A stretch of DNA of 43,922 nt, taken from the NCBI GenBank assembly GCA_023391695.1, contig JAEWAK010000006.1:1-43922 (forward strand), read 5' to 3'. Positions 16,831-26,100 of the stretch are shown piece after piece. Made by a program: the position numbers and the translations under genes. The stretch is from Bacillota bacterium. GTDB taxonomy: Bacteria; Bacillota; Clostridia; Lachnospirales; Lachnospiraceae. The notes beneath the pieces were generated by a model. It had not been told where the DNA came from. It saw only the letters and a program-made list of their open reading frames with translations, and did not search any database. Position 1 is the first letter of the stretch. Each line of letters opens with the position of its first letter.

Positions 16831-17289
16831 TTATTCCTGCAAATTGGATTCTGCTTTTATCAATAAATCATATATTTGCTTTGAATCAACAGCCTGCACT
16901 AACTCATTAATTTTATCCTCATCCATAAATATTGTTGATAAAACTCTCATGGCATCAACATGAGAATTTGAATCGCTTGCCGCCAGTGCTATCAACACAC
17001 GGACCGGATAACTGTCATCTGCAAACTTAACCGGGCTTCTAAGTAATGTAATAGAAAGCTGTTTTTCTATTACACCATCTGTCGGTCTTCCATGAATTAA
17101 TGCAAAATCCTTTGCCAATATATAATAGGGACCATATTCTTTCGTTGTTTTAATAATCGCTTTTTCATAATTATCTGTAACGAATCCCCCCTCAACCAAA
17201 GGTTCAAGACTTAAATGAATTGCTTCTTTCCAATCATTTATTTCCTCTACAATACGTATATTTTTCAACTCCAGCATGTCAGCTATCAT
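16831..17289 (-). CDS. PTS EIIA component, mannitol/fructose/ascorbate type
   Basis: This 152-residue cytoplasmic protein has the EIIA type-2 pattern: TDNYEKAI, then YILAKDFALIHGRP, where the His in LIHGRP is the expected phospho-acceptor, and later VRVLIALAASDSNSHVDAMRVLS. It passes phosphate from HPr to the EIIB encoded downstream. The start at 17289 has GGGGGAG 5 bases upstream; an in-frame ATG at 17355 lacks a ribosome site. A candidate -10 box at 17380-17385 and the terminator of the preceding regulator gene suggest that transcription of the transport genes starts here. Confidence 0.85.
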   Translation of the reverse strand: MIADMLELKNIRIVEEINDWKEAIHLSLEPLVEGGFVTDNYEKAIIKTTKEYGPYYILAKDFALIHGRPTDGVIEKQLSITLLRSPVKFADDSYPVRVLIALAASDSNSHVDAMRVLSTIFMDEDKINELVQAVDSKQIYDLLIKAESNLQE

Positions 17290-17379
17290 TTGGGCTCCCC
17301 CTTTCTCTTTTGCTGAGTTCATTGTAACAAGTTGGTCTTCCAAAAAGAAGTCCAACTATTTGCAGCTTGACTTTGCAAG

Positions 17380-17385
17380 ATTATA
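17380..17385 (-). promoter_or_regulatory. candidate -10 box for the EIIA-led PTS operon
   Basis: TATAAT on the minus strand, about 90 bases before the EIIA start. It lies just downstream of the regulator terminator. The -35 region is only T-rich, as can happen at promoters that need an activator; that reading is inference. Confidence 0.4.
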
Positions 17386-17402
17386 TGCCTTTTGCCCAAA
17401 AG

Positions 17403-17440
17403 TAAAAAGCTTCCGGTTCCAATAAACCTGAAGCTTTTAT
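17403..17440 (-). terminator. rho-independent terminator of the regulator gene
   Basis: Read leftward, AAAAGCTTCAGG pairs with CCGGAAGCTTTT around a loop of about 10 bases and continues into TTTTTAC. It separates the regulator from EIIA. Confidence 0.75.
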
Positions 17441-17445
17441 TTCCC

Positions 17446-17606
17446 AGAGCATGTTTGAAAAATAATTGTGCCGAACTGAATGCTCCACTTTGTGGGAGGC
17501 AAAGAGCGATTTTGGGTGCGTATTGGTGCTGCTCTCCCTAAATCGCTACGCAGTATCTCTCAAAATGGGGCGTTCGGAACGGTGCGATAATTTTTCAAAC
17601 ACGCTC
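17446..17606. repeat. MITE-like dispersed element, copy 2
   Basis: This copy of about 160 bp has inverted ends GAGCATGTTTGAAAAAT and ATTTTTCAAACACGCTC, a better-preserved pair than in the copy at 2008-2186. It shares GAACGGTGCGAT near the right end and the AGCGATTTTGGG core with copy 1. It lies between the regulator stop and the regulator's terminator, that is, inside the regulator's 3' untranslated region. Confidence 0.65.
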
Positions 17607-17623
17607 GAATTCATATTTATTTT

Positions 17624-19681
17624 TTATTCTGTCTCTTCCCCTTTTCTTTTATGATCCAGAATTTTCTGAAAGTATTCCAGGATCTCATAAGAATTCTTCT
17701 TTTCTAAAAGTACATCTATAGTCTCATCCTCTTCAAAAATTGTCATGATATCATGAAGTATTTTCAAATGACTTTCCTGATCCCTGGCAGCAAGTATAAT
17801 TACAACCTTAGCCTTATCTTTTTCCGAGAATTCAACCGGATTACGGAAAAAATGCATGGAACAATCCAGTTTATTAACCCCCATCTCCGGTTTTGAATGG
17901 GCAAGGATTACTCTTGGTGCGATAAACATATATGGACCATAATAGCGAAGCTGGGATATTATGCTATCGATATATGCCGATTGAATGCTATTGATGGCCA
18001 TCAAATATTCTCCTGCCGTCCATAAGGCCTGCGTCCACTTATACTTACCACTATGTATTTCAAGCTTATACGCATCCATAACGCTAAACAATCCCTTTTT
18101 CTGGTTATCAGACTCAATATAGTTTCCACTTTTACCATGATAAAGATATCCTTCAATCAATTTCCTCACTTTACCATAATTTTCTTCTGAAATGTAAGGC
18201 TTTACGATAGAGAAAATTTCATTTGAGTTAACATAACCTGCGTTATTTTTTAATTTCAAATGACGGACTAATATTTCTTTATCTCTTCCCGTTAAAATAG
18301 GATGAACTTGTATTACCGGCACCACACTCTTAAGCTTAACCGTACTGACGATCAACTCACAGGCAGCCTGTGCATTTAATATCTTTGCCGCAGATTCTAT
18401 TCCTACCACTTCTGCTTCCGGAAACATTTTCGTAATTTCCCGCTTTAACATGTTTCCGGTGGATATACCATTTGCGCAAACAATCAGTACTCTGATCTTT
18501 TCACTCTTATTATTGGAAATTGGAAGATATGCGCCAAAATGCAATGCCAAATAAGCTACTTCGCTATCCGGAATCGGAAGGCCTATCTGTTTTTCCAAAT
18601 ATCGGCTGACAATCCTGGTTATTTCGAATAAATCCGGATACTCTCTGATAATATCCTCATTGAGAGAATCTAAATTCTGAATTCCATATTGATACCGGTA
18701 CATAGAGGAATTGATATGAACAAATAACTGTCTTTCTAATTCTTCTCTCCGGTCAAAGCTTACACAGGCAACCTTTTCAAATTCTGAAACCAAAGCTTTT
18801 GTAATTTCATATACCATTTCGTTGGAGTTGTTCTCAAAAATATCTTCTGAGGAAGCTGCAATCCTTCCTCCCAATAAATGAAGGCATAAATATATTTTCT
18901 CCTTTTCACTTAAATGCGGAAAATATTTTTCTACCAGTTTATATTCCTTACGACTTTCCATTTCCTGTTTTCTCAAGTCTGCAAAGTTAAGGTTCTCATC
19001 TCCGCGTTCCATCATTGGCAGCAAAACTGCCAAAGATCTTCTGTTTTCCGGAACATATTCAACGCCAAGCTCCTTTTCTACCTGCTTTAGGATCTCTTCA
19101 TAACGATTCATCTTTTCCTGATCCACAAAACGCAGTCCATTATTGGTAAATAAATTCTGGAGGCCTTGAAAATTCAGAAGAAATACAGCTCTTACCTTGA
19201 TCGCATCACCAGTGACAATATATCCTTTTTTTGATCTGTATTCCAGTTTCAGATCGTATTTCTGCAGCTGGTTTACCACAACCCGCAGATCATTAAAAAT
19301 CGTATTTCTGCTTACTTTACAATAATCGGTGAGTTTATCGATATGAACCGGCGTTGAAAAATAAATGATCCCGCAAATGATAATCTGTATACGTTCCATT
19401 GGAGAATAGATATACACTTCCTCTGCCTCACTGTCTTCCGTGCAATCCTCTATCCGCTGACGAATCTCTTCCGGAAGGAATAACCCCTTTCCTCTGACCA
19501 TTTCCAATTCAGGAATTTCATTATCAACCAACCATTCATTAATCCGGCACAGGTCATAATAAATACTTCGCTGAGAAACTTTCAGGTCATTTGCAATCTG
19601 TTGTAAGGACAAATAGGAATCACTGTTAAGAAGCATCTGCAAGATTTCCTTACATCTTGCATTTAAATAGATCGTATTCAA
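17624..19681 (-). CDS. BglG/LicR-family PRD- and PTS-domain transcriptional regulator
   Basis: This 685-residue regulator has the full order expected of the family. An N-terminal HTH carries LSLQQIANDLKVSQRSIYYDL, and a second Mga/HTH-like segment has KLTDYCKVSRNTIFNDL. Two PRD domains follow (about residues 210-425), with LCLHLLGGRI and LALHFGAYL His sites. A GatB-type EIIB domain has VLIVCANGISTGN, with the phospho-Cys. The C-terminal EIIA domain has YMFIAPRVILAHSKPEMG, with the His. It senses PTS phosphorylation state and sugar flux and would activate the EIIA-EIIB-EIIC-aldolase genes downstream. I chose a TTG start at 19681 preceded by GGGGTGAG, which matches the usual family start. An open frame extends to 19888 without a ribosome site and without family-like sequence. 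Confidence 0.88.
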   Translation of the reverse strand: MNTIYLNARCKEILQMLLNSDSYLSLQQIANDLKVSQRSIYYDLCRINEWLVDNEIPELEMVRGKGLFLPEEIRQRIEDCTEDSEAEEVYIYSPMERIQIIICGIIYFSTPVHIDKLTDYCKVSRNTIFNDLRVVVNQLQKYDLKLEYRSKKGYIVTGDAIKVRAVFLLNFQGLQNLFTNNGLRFVDQEKMNRYEEILKQVEKELGVEYVPENRRSLAVLLPMMERGDENLNFADLRKQEMESRKEYKLVEKYFPHLSEKEKIYLCLHLLGGRIAASSEDIFENNSNEMVYEITKALVSEFEKVACVSFDRREELERQLFVHINSSMYRYQYGIQNLDSLNEDIIREYPDLFEITRIVSRYLEKQIGLPIPDSEVAYLALHFGAYLPISNNKSEKIRVLIVCANGISTGNMLKREITKMFPEAEVVGIESAAKILNAQAACELIVSTVKLKSVVPVIQVHPILTGRDKEILVRHLKLKNNAGYVNSNEIFSIVKPYISEENYGKVRKLIEGYLYHGKSGNYIESDNQKKGLFSVMDAYKLEIHSGKYKWTQALWTAGEYLMAINSIQSAYIDSIISQLRYYGPYMFIAPRVILAHSKPEMGVNKLDCSMHFFRNPVEFSEKDKAKVVIILAARDQESHLKILHDIMTIFEEDETIDVLLEKKNSYEILEYFQKILDHKRKGEETE

Positions 19682-20196
19682 TTCTCTCACCCCTTTTGCA
19701 ATAATGAATCTGTTATACCAAGTCCGCAGGCTCCCATGGTATGCGCCGCTTTGCAGCGTTGATGCACACTCACTGTGTTCGGCGCCGGTATTTATGTCTG
19801 CTGACATTATACCAGCTTTTTTATAAGGAATGTTGTTTTTTGAAGCCCATTTTTTTTCAAAAGAAATTGCAATATTTTGCATAAACACAGGTATCCTATT
19901 ATCTTAAGTATATTTCATTGCATTCCTCCGCTCTTGTACAATACCCGTAATCCATCATTCTCCCACTCCTTTCCGTCCATAATAACTCCCTGTAAAGTGT
20001 TTATCCATTATATCTGTTACTCATTCATTAGTCCAATTTATCATTATATAATTCTGAACTCCGACCCAAAATAGTCTTAATTCATAACGATAAAATCCGA
20101 ATATCCACAACGATCCATTCGTCAACTGTTTGCTCCGGCAGACATTTTTTCTAAAAAATTTATCAACCTGTGATATTCCGTTTCAAATCCGTAGTA
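19682..20196. other. divergent intergenic region between PTS regulator and sigma gene
   Basis: No gene is supported here. The part up to 19888 is an in-frame but unlikely extension of the regulator. The rest is AT-rich and presumably holds divergent promoters. Confidence 0.4.
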
Positions 20197-20202
20197 TATA
20201 AT
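20197..20202 (+). promoter_or_regulatory. candidate -10 box upstream of the ECF sigma gene
   Basis: TATAAT lies 28 bases before the ATG at 20230. No consensus -35 is present; TTTCAAATCC sits 9-16 bases upstream. It may be a housekeeping or self-regulated promoter. Confidence 0.3.
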
Positions 20203-20229
20203 TGAGGCAGAAAGGATGGTGCCAGGAAA

Positions 20230-20787
20230 ATGGATGATAATGAAATCATTGACTTGTTCTTCGAGCGCTCGGAGCAAGCAATTACAGAACTGTCTAATAA
20301 ATATGGAAAAGTATGCAGCAGAGTATCCCATAATATCTTAAACAATACGCTCGACGCCGAAGAATGTATCAACGACGCTTATTTGGGCATATGGAACAGT
20401 ATACCGCCTCAAAGACCAAATCCCTTGCTCTCTTATGTGTGCCGTATTGTCCGCAACCTTTCCATAAAGAAGTATCACAGTAATACCGCGGCAAAACGCA
20501 ATAGTTATTATGATATCGCACTCGAAGAATTGGAAGACTGCATACCGTCAATCCATAACGTCGATCGAGAATATGACTCCAAAGAACTTGCTAAAATCAT
20601 TGATGATTTTCTTGATACATTAGCTAAAGATAATCGGGTCATGTTTGTACGCCGCTACTGGTTCTCTGATTCCTTAGCCGAAATCTCAAAAATGTTTGGG
20701 ATAACCGAACATAATGCCGCAGTCCGGCTTTCCCGTATTCGCGGGCAAATGAAAAAATATTTGATAAAGAGAGGTGTTGTGTTATGA
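20230..20787 (+). CDS. ECF-type sigma-70 family RNA polymerase sigma factor
   Basis: This 185-residue protein has sigma region 2 (about residues 5-75), including LDAEECINDAYLGIWNSIPP. An intervening linker precedes sigma region 4 (about 120-180), whose HTH reads SLAEISKMFGITEHNAAVRLSRIRGQMKKYL. There is no region 1 or 3, which defines ECF sigma factors. It directs RNA polymerase to a small stress or surface regulon. The ATG chosen has AGGA close upstream and a stronger AAAGGATGG slightly further. The gene overlaps the next by four bases (ATGA), typical of an ECF sigma with its regulator. Confidence 0.88.
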   Translation: MDDNEIIDLFFERSEQAITELSNKYGKVCSRVSHNILNNTLDAEECINDAYLGIWNSIPPQRPNPLLSYVCRIVRNLSIKKYHSNTAAKRNSYYDIALEELEDCIPSIHNVDREYDSKELAKIIDDFLDTLAKDNRVMFVRRYWFSDSLAEISKMFGITEHNAAVRLSRIRGQMKKYLIKRGVVL

Positions 20788-21830
20788 AAAAGGAAACGCT
20801 CTCAAGGGCAATTGGCGAGATTGATACCAGGTATATCCACGAAGCTATAGTCTATGAAAAGACCGGCCAGAACGTACACTTCTATAAAAGGCCTCTTGCC
20901 AAATCCATGATCGCTGCTGTTCTTTGTGTTTGCGCAATAATAGGCTTAGCTGTGTCCAAACCGATCAATACAATGCTTATAACCGCTTATGCCTATGGAA
21001 CAAATGAAAAAATAAGCAGTGCAGGAACAGTTTTATCAACCGGAAAAGTCAATGCCGACGGTTCTATGACCGGTGCGCCTTTAAGCTTCTATATTCAGGG
21101 AAATAATATAAAAACAATTCGCTATTCCGTTAAAAACCAGTGGATCAATTTTATAGACTGGACTGAAAAAAGAGAGGAATACGGAGTTGCTAAAAACTTC
21201 ACGGTATCTTATGGTCCTGATGAAAAGGAATATTATTACCTGGTTATAAATTGGGAACCTAATGAGCTATGGGAAGCCTTAAGTGATAAGAATATGGCTA
21301 TTCCGGATTTAACGTATGAATTACGTGAAGATATGATTGTACTTGAAATTACATTCGGCAACGGAAAAACTGAAACAAAAGCAGTAAAAATCAGTCTGCA
21401 GGACAATGGTACCTTCGTTGCTTCATTTGACAATTATGCGATTACGTACCGGGACACTTTCATAGATCGGCCGGACAGTGCGGCAATTGAGAGGAGTATA
21501 CTTTATGCACCGGGCAGCGATACCGGATCACAAGATACCAAAGAGGAGTCCATCCAATATCAGAAAGCTTTAACAACGGAAGAACTGGAAGCAGCAAAAG
21601 CTGCTGCACTGGATTATTACAAAAATACAGTGTGGACGATTAAGGATATCAGCGTAACTGAGGATACGAACAGTCTATATAATAATAAAACAATTGAAGT
21701 CGAATATGCTGTTGGAAATATTATTATATTTGATGTAGCCGCAGTACGGAATGGCGAAACGGAAAATAGATATATTAGCGTGGCAAGAACCGATAAAAAT
21801 AATTGGTCTGTTATAAATGAAGGTTTTTAA
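20784..21830 (+). CDS. membrane-anchored partner (putative anti-sigma) of the ECF sigma factor
   Basis: This 348-residue protein has a cytoplasmic N-terminus of about 38 residues, one membrane helix at about residues 39-60 (MIAAVLCVCAIIGLAV) and a large extracellular domain. The topology and translational coupling to the ECF sigma gene fit an anti-sigma or signal-sensing factor. No zinc-binding HxxxCxxC site is seen, so it is not the classical ZAS type. The outer part is strand-rich, with a final domain at about residues 262-348 containing EAAKAAALDYYKNTVW and NNWSVINEGF. A frameshifted copy of this last domain occurs at 31661-31926. The function is inferred from context. Confidence 0.75.
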   Translation: MKKETLSRAIGEIDTRYIHEAIVYEKTGQNVHFYKRPLAKSMIAAVLCVCAIIGLAVSKPINTMLITAYAYGTNEKISSAGTVLSTGKVNADGSMTGAPLSFYIQGNNIKTIRYSVKNQWINFIDWTEKREEYGVAKNFTVSYGPDEKEYYYLVINWEPNELWEALSDKNMAIPDLTYELREDMIVLEITFGNGKTETKAVKISLQDNGTFVASFDNYAITYRDTFIDRPDSAAIERSILYAPGSDTGSQDTKEESIQYQKALTTEELEAAKAAALDYYKNTVWTIKDISVTEDTNSLYNNKTIEVEYAVGNIIIFDVAAVRNGETENRYISVARTDKNNWSVINEGF

Positions 21831-22155
21831 AAAATCAGAAGGTTACGGGAAGTTTAGTATTATATCTCTCACCTAAGTACCGATGTACGTAAAATATGAG
21901 CCCTGCGAAGAATTATACTCATTAGGAAATCGGATTATTGGCAACAATTATTAGCATATGGGAAATGGATGAATGGATGTAAATTGAGAGCATTTCAAGA
22001 TCCGTATAAACCTGAAAACTAATGTAAAATATGTTGAATGTTATTAAGGGCAGAACCTCTTCTCTGGTTTCTGCCCTTATTTATATAATAAAATGATTTT
22101 AGGTATGTTAAGAAATTTATTTTGTTAACTTATTTTAACGGCTATCCTACATAAT
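21831..22155. other. intergenic region holding a terminator and a worn repeat
   Basis: The stretch after the sigma partner gene contains the terminator at 22044-22085. Upstream of it, 21968-22030 resembles 12560-12640. The first 30 bases after the stop also match the sequence following the duplicated fragment at 31926. Confidence 0.4.
22044..22085 (+). terminator. rho-independent terminator after the sigma/partner operon
   Basis: AAGGGCAGAACC pairs with GGTTTCTGCCCTT around an 8-base loop, followed by ATTTATATAA. It lies about 215 bases beyond the stop of the partner gene. Confidence 0.75.
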
Positions 22156-22188
22156 TTAGTTTAAACCAAATCTTATCCTATCTGCATT
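22156..22188 (-). pseudogene. last codons of a DUF6933-like gene, left duplicate
   Basis: Read leftward, the final eleven codons (ending ADRIRFGLN and stop) and about 20 bases past the stop resemble the 3' end of the gene at 32049-32564, which ends DADMKRSGLK. Similarity stops abruptly near 22188, where GC-richer DNA begins. This marks the left junction of the hemicellulase insert. Confidence 0.4.
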
Positions 22189-22284
22189 CCGCTCGGAACC
22201 ATCGTTTTGACAACCTTTCCCTGTACTCGTCCTATGTCTTGGAGCGCTTTGTCGACGGGACCTTCAGCTCTTTGGCAAAGAACA

Positions 22285-22437
22285 TTACCGTTTCTCCAAT
22301 TTTACCTGCAGGCTATTGGCAATTCCGGCATTATCGATTTCCTTACTCTTGGCAAAACGCGTCACTAATGCCTTTAACGAATTGATACTTGTCACGGTAT
22401 GGAAATAGTCAGTTGGTCCGTTGCCGGCAAACTTACC
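22285..22437 (-). pseudogene. frameshifted C-terminal (FIMAH-like) domain of the GH115 gene
   Basis: A shifted frame directly continues the GH115 protein. It reads GNGKFAGNGPTDYFHTV, then SLKALVTRFAKSKEIDNAGI, and ends ANSLQVKLEKR. The SLxALVxRF...IxNAGIANSLxxKLEK pattern resembles the FIMAH-type helical domains found at the C-terminus of secreted Firmicute hydrolases. One extra base in the CGCATCCGG stretch is enough to explain the loss; the equivalent place in the GH43 copy reads CGCATCGG. A short degraded stretch continues to about 22200. Confidence 0.6.
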
Positions 22438-23122
22438 GTTACCGGATGCGTGTACCAGCCGTTTTGCCATCCGGGATTTCAAGTGAAAGAGCCGCAGATG
22501 TGACCGGTGTAACTTTCGCTCCTCCCATAACCATGACTTTGAAATCGTCGAAGTCGATTGAGGCGTTGGCGTAGCCATCGATGCCGAACCGCTGGCCGGT
22601 CAGCTTGCTGCCGCCTGTATGACGGAAGGTGAAGTCAGTGGCCGCCGGAACAGGATCCTCATTTATATAGACGGTATAAGTCCTGGTCTCCCAGTTTGCC
22701 ACCATTTTAATTTTGTACCATGTATTGTATAAAACGTCTTTGACCGGCTTCTTGGACCCTCCATTCTGCACTATAATTTTACCCGTATCAAAAGCCGTGA
22801 CCATGGAATAATTGCCGGTGCCGCTGTCATTTCTCACCATGGCGCCGTTGGCGTACTGGAAGCTGCTGTTTAATCTGGCGCGATATTCGATGACGATGCG
22901 CTGCTCCCCCGCAGCCTTTACCTCACCTGCATACGGCAGGAACAGGTTTGCCTTGCCTGAAGTTGCGGTTGTTGTCAGCCGAAGGAATTTATTTCCGTTC
23001 TCTTCCTGCACTGTGGCGGCAGCTCCATTGGTCAGATCTTCGGTGGTAATGCCATAAGGATACTTGCCCGTCTCATCCCCGGAGAAATCCCGGTAAGCAT
23101 TATAGGTCACGCCATTCTGCGT
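22400..23122 (-). repeat. duplicated C-terminal module, GH115 copy
   Basis: This block of about 720 bp matches 27117-27838 almost base for base. It codes for about 200 residues from GVTYNAYRDFSGDETGKYP to FDDFKVMV, plus the trailing linker. Similarity stops sharply upstream, where the FIVAR-like segments differ. Confidence 0.85.
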
Positions 23123-26100
23123 GAGGATAAGAGAGTTGTCCAGAACTGTTTCTGCGGCAGTAATGGCATTCAGGGCTTCGTCGGCTTGCGCCTCTGTAGC
23201 CGTACCGCTCTTGGCCAAAGCATCCGCTGCGTTCAATGCACTCATTAAGGAGTCATAGGCAGCCTGACGGTAATGACCGGGAGCATCACCTAACGGATAA
23301 GAAATCCCGGACATCCCGGCGCGCTTCGCGTTCACAGCTGCCTGGAGCCTCTGTCCCACAGTACTCTCCGTCCGGAGGGAGGGGTTCCAAAGGGCGTCGG
23401 TTGGGGTTTCGCCGCTCTTCGTCAGGTAGATGCGATCTACATACAGACCGTCCTCGCGCATCCACAGGCTGAAGGAATGCTCGTCCGCTGTGCCGACGTT
23501 AACCTTACCCACGTTTTTCCAGCTCCATTTCTCATCCTTATCATTGGTGAAAAAAACATCTGTCGAGAAACTGCCGATACTGCCATCCAAACCGCCGCGG
23601 ATGGAATCGGAAGCGTTGTCCACAAACCGCCAGCGCACCCAGACATTATAAGTCCCCGTGTTGCTAAAATCGATTCTGTACGTCAATTCCGGACTATATA
23701 CAGGAAATTCGGCAGCCTCTGACCACTGTCCGCCCAGGTCGGGAAGGCGCATCGCCATGCCGGTGTCCGATTGAGTGAGACGCCAGGCATTGGGAATCTT
23801 TCCTGTTACCTCGGCCGCCTTATCCCACTTGGAAACGGTGTACGCCTTCATGTCAGCCGTAATCTGGCTTTCAGATTCAAGCACGTGTTCCATGGCGTAC
23901 TCGGCCTCAAGGCCTACCTTTCCATCCATTTCAACAAAAGCGCCCTCTCCCCAGCCGGCCGGGATGTTTTTCGGTTCAGCTGCCGTTGAGTTCCAGGGCA
24001 GAAGGGCGATCCCGGGGCTGAACTTGGTATTGTATTCAGGGTGGTAACTCTCGTCAGGGCCAAGCTCGGTGGGAATGACACCCTCCGGACCGGTGTACAG
24101 CACCATCTTGTCGATCATAATAAAGCTATCCACCATCCAAAGCTTGACGGTGTGTTTTCCAGCTGAGAGAGCGGGCATATTCACCACATGCTTTTCGATC
24201 ATATGGAAGAGGTTGCTCACCCAGAGGGTGCCTTGCCCTTCATCAGCCGCGGCGGATTCCACAACAATCGGGGTTTCGCTGTCCACGGATACGGCAAAGC
24301 GTACCTTCCCCATGGAATTGAGCGTGGGAATCCGGTAGATCTCCAATGGGAACTGACCCGCGGAGGTCAGGTTGATGTCATACTCCAGGCTGGGAGCAGT
24401 CGAGGTGATCGAATTCTCATCCACGGCGCTCAGGTCAGGAGCATAAGCCCGAACCACATCACCGCCAAAAGCACGCCCCAGGTCAGGGATGATTTCCCAG
24501 GTCTTACCGCCGTTCGTGTTTAAGCGGCTGTAATGCTCGGCTTCAATCGAAACATAGCCGTCAGCCTCCGCGTAGCCCTCGATTGCAGACAGGGCCATTG
24601 CCGGATCCTCAATCGCCACCTGAATGGCCTTGGCCGTGTTGGCTGCAGTATCAGTAATCGTAATCGCTGCGGTTGCGCCTTTGTGGGCTTCCGGCCGATC
24701 AATCGTAACCCAGAGACGGGTCTCGTCGCTGACGGTTCCTGCTGCGGCGGAGAGCTGTACCCAAGGCTGATCGGCGGCGGCAGTCCAGTTGATGCTGCCG
24801 GCTCCCTTGTTGAAAACGTCGATGAATTTACCGTCCTGGTTGTAAGGGGAGAAGACCAGCCCGGAGTTCTCCCGGGGCATTTTCTCGCCTTGCATGACCA
24901 CGCCCATGGACGGTTCTCCCAGTATCAGCGCCGGCGTGCCGGGGGGAAGCTGGTTAGTGACAGGAGGCGGTGCATTCTCGGGATCAATGAATCCCTTCCA
25001 TTTGCCGTCTGCCATCGTGCTGTAACGCTCAATTTCCGCTTTCTTTGCCAGGTCGGCCTCCTGCGAAAGCTTGAGAAACGCATCGGCGGAAGCCATCCTG
25101 CCCTGATCGAAAGCCAGATTGCTTCTATCCGCATAATAGTAGGCTTTATTGACATAATACGCCCAGTTAATTTTGCTTTGCACCAGTTCATAGAAGGACA
25201 GCTTCTGCGCCCCAGGCAGCGCATTATAGATAGTCCCGGCGCGGTTGAACAAATCCTGATATACCGCCATGCGCCTGGAACTCTCATCCCCATAGTCAGT
25301 CTGGTTGAACAGGCCAACCTTCATATGCTCAAGCTTGCGAACGTTGGTTTGCTGGTAGAAAGCAGTGAGAATGTCAGCTGCCTCGTCGCTATACTGACTG
25401 CCGAAATGTTCACCGATCCAGTCTTTTAAAAACTGATCCGCCCGGTTCTTATACTTCTCTACGTCCCATCCGTAACGGATAAAGAAAGTCATCTCGGCTT
25501 CCTGCGGCTTGATATCGCCCACATTCAGTATCCAGGACTTCCTAATATTATGCTCCCAGGATTTGCCAAGCTCCTCACCCATCAAGGCAAGGGGAATTGA
25601 ATTGAGCCAGGTATAGCTTTGGTCCTGAGGAGCCCAGTAGTTAACGTGATAGTATAACCCGTGTCCGCTTTCGCGTGCGCGTTCTGCGGCATCAGGCATC
25701 CTCCGCATGATTCCGTGATTATCGTCGCACCAGATCACTGTTACATTCTCGGGCAGATCAAATTTGGGGTGATTATAGATAGGCAGGACTTCCTTGTACG
25801 GGATAAACGCCTGGAAAGAATTCTCGTATTTGTCCTGACCCAGTATCTCCTTAAGCAAATTCTGCTGCTCCCGGATGATCTCATTCATAAGTGCAGCTTT
25901 CCGCTCCTCCAGATCACCACCCAGGTAATCATATGCAGGTTCCATGATATTCTTCACATTGAAAGCCTCATCATGTATCCCCCGCATACCCAGTGTCCAT
26001 TGCGCATCGGTGTCTTTATGGCGTTCAATGCTTTCCCGCCAGTACTGGAGCACAGCCTCCTTGCTTACGGTATAATCATATTGAATCGTGTCGGGATTAA

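Noticed and set aside
20122..20551. Leftward frames opposite the sigma gene
   Set aside because: The sigma factor on the plus strand has clear region 2 and 4 motifs and explains this DNA.
24533..25429. 298-residue rightward frame, and another at 25661-26596, opposite GH115
   Set aside because: They are shadows of the GC-rich GH115 gene on the other strand, caused by its codon bias; no ribosome site or recognisable domain.
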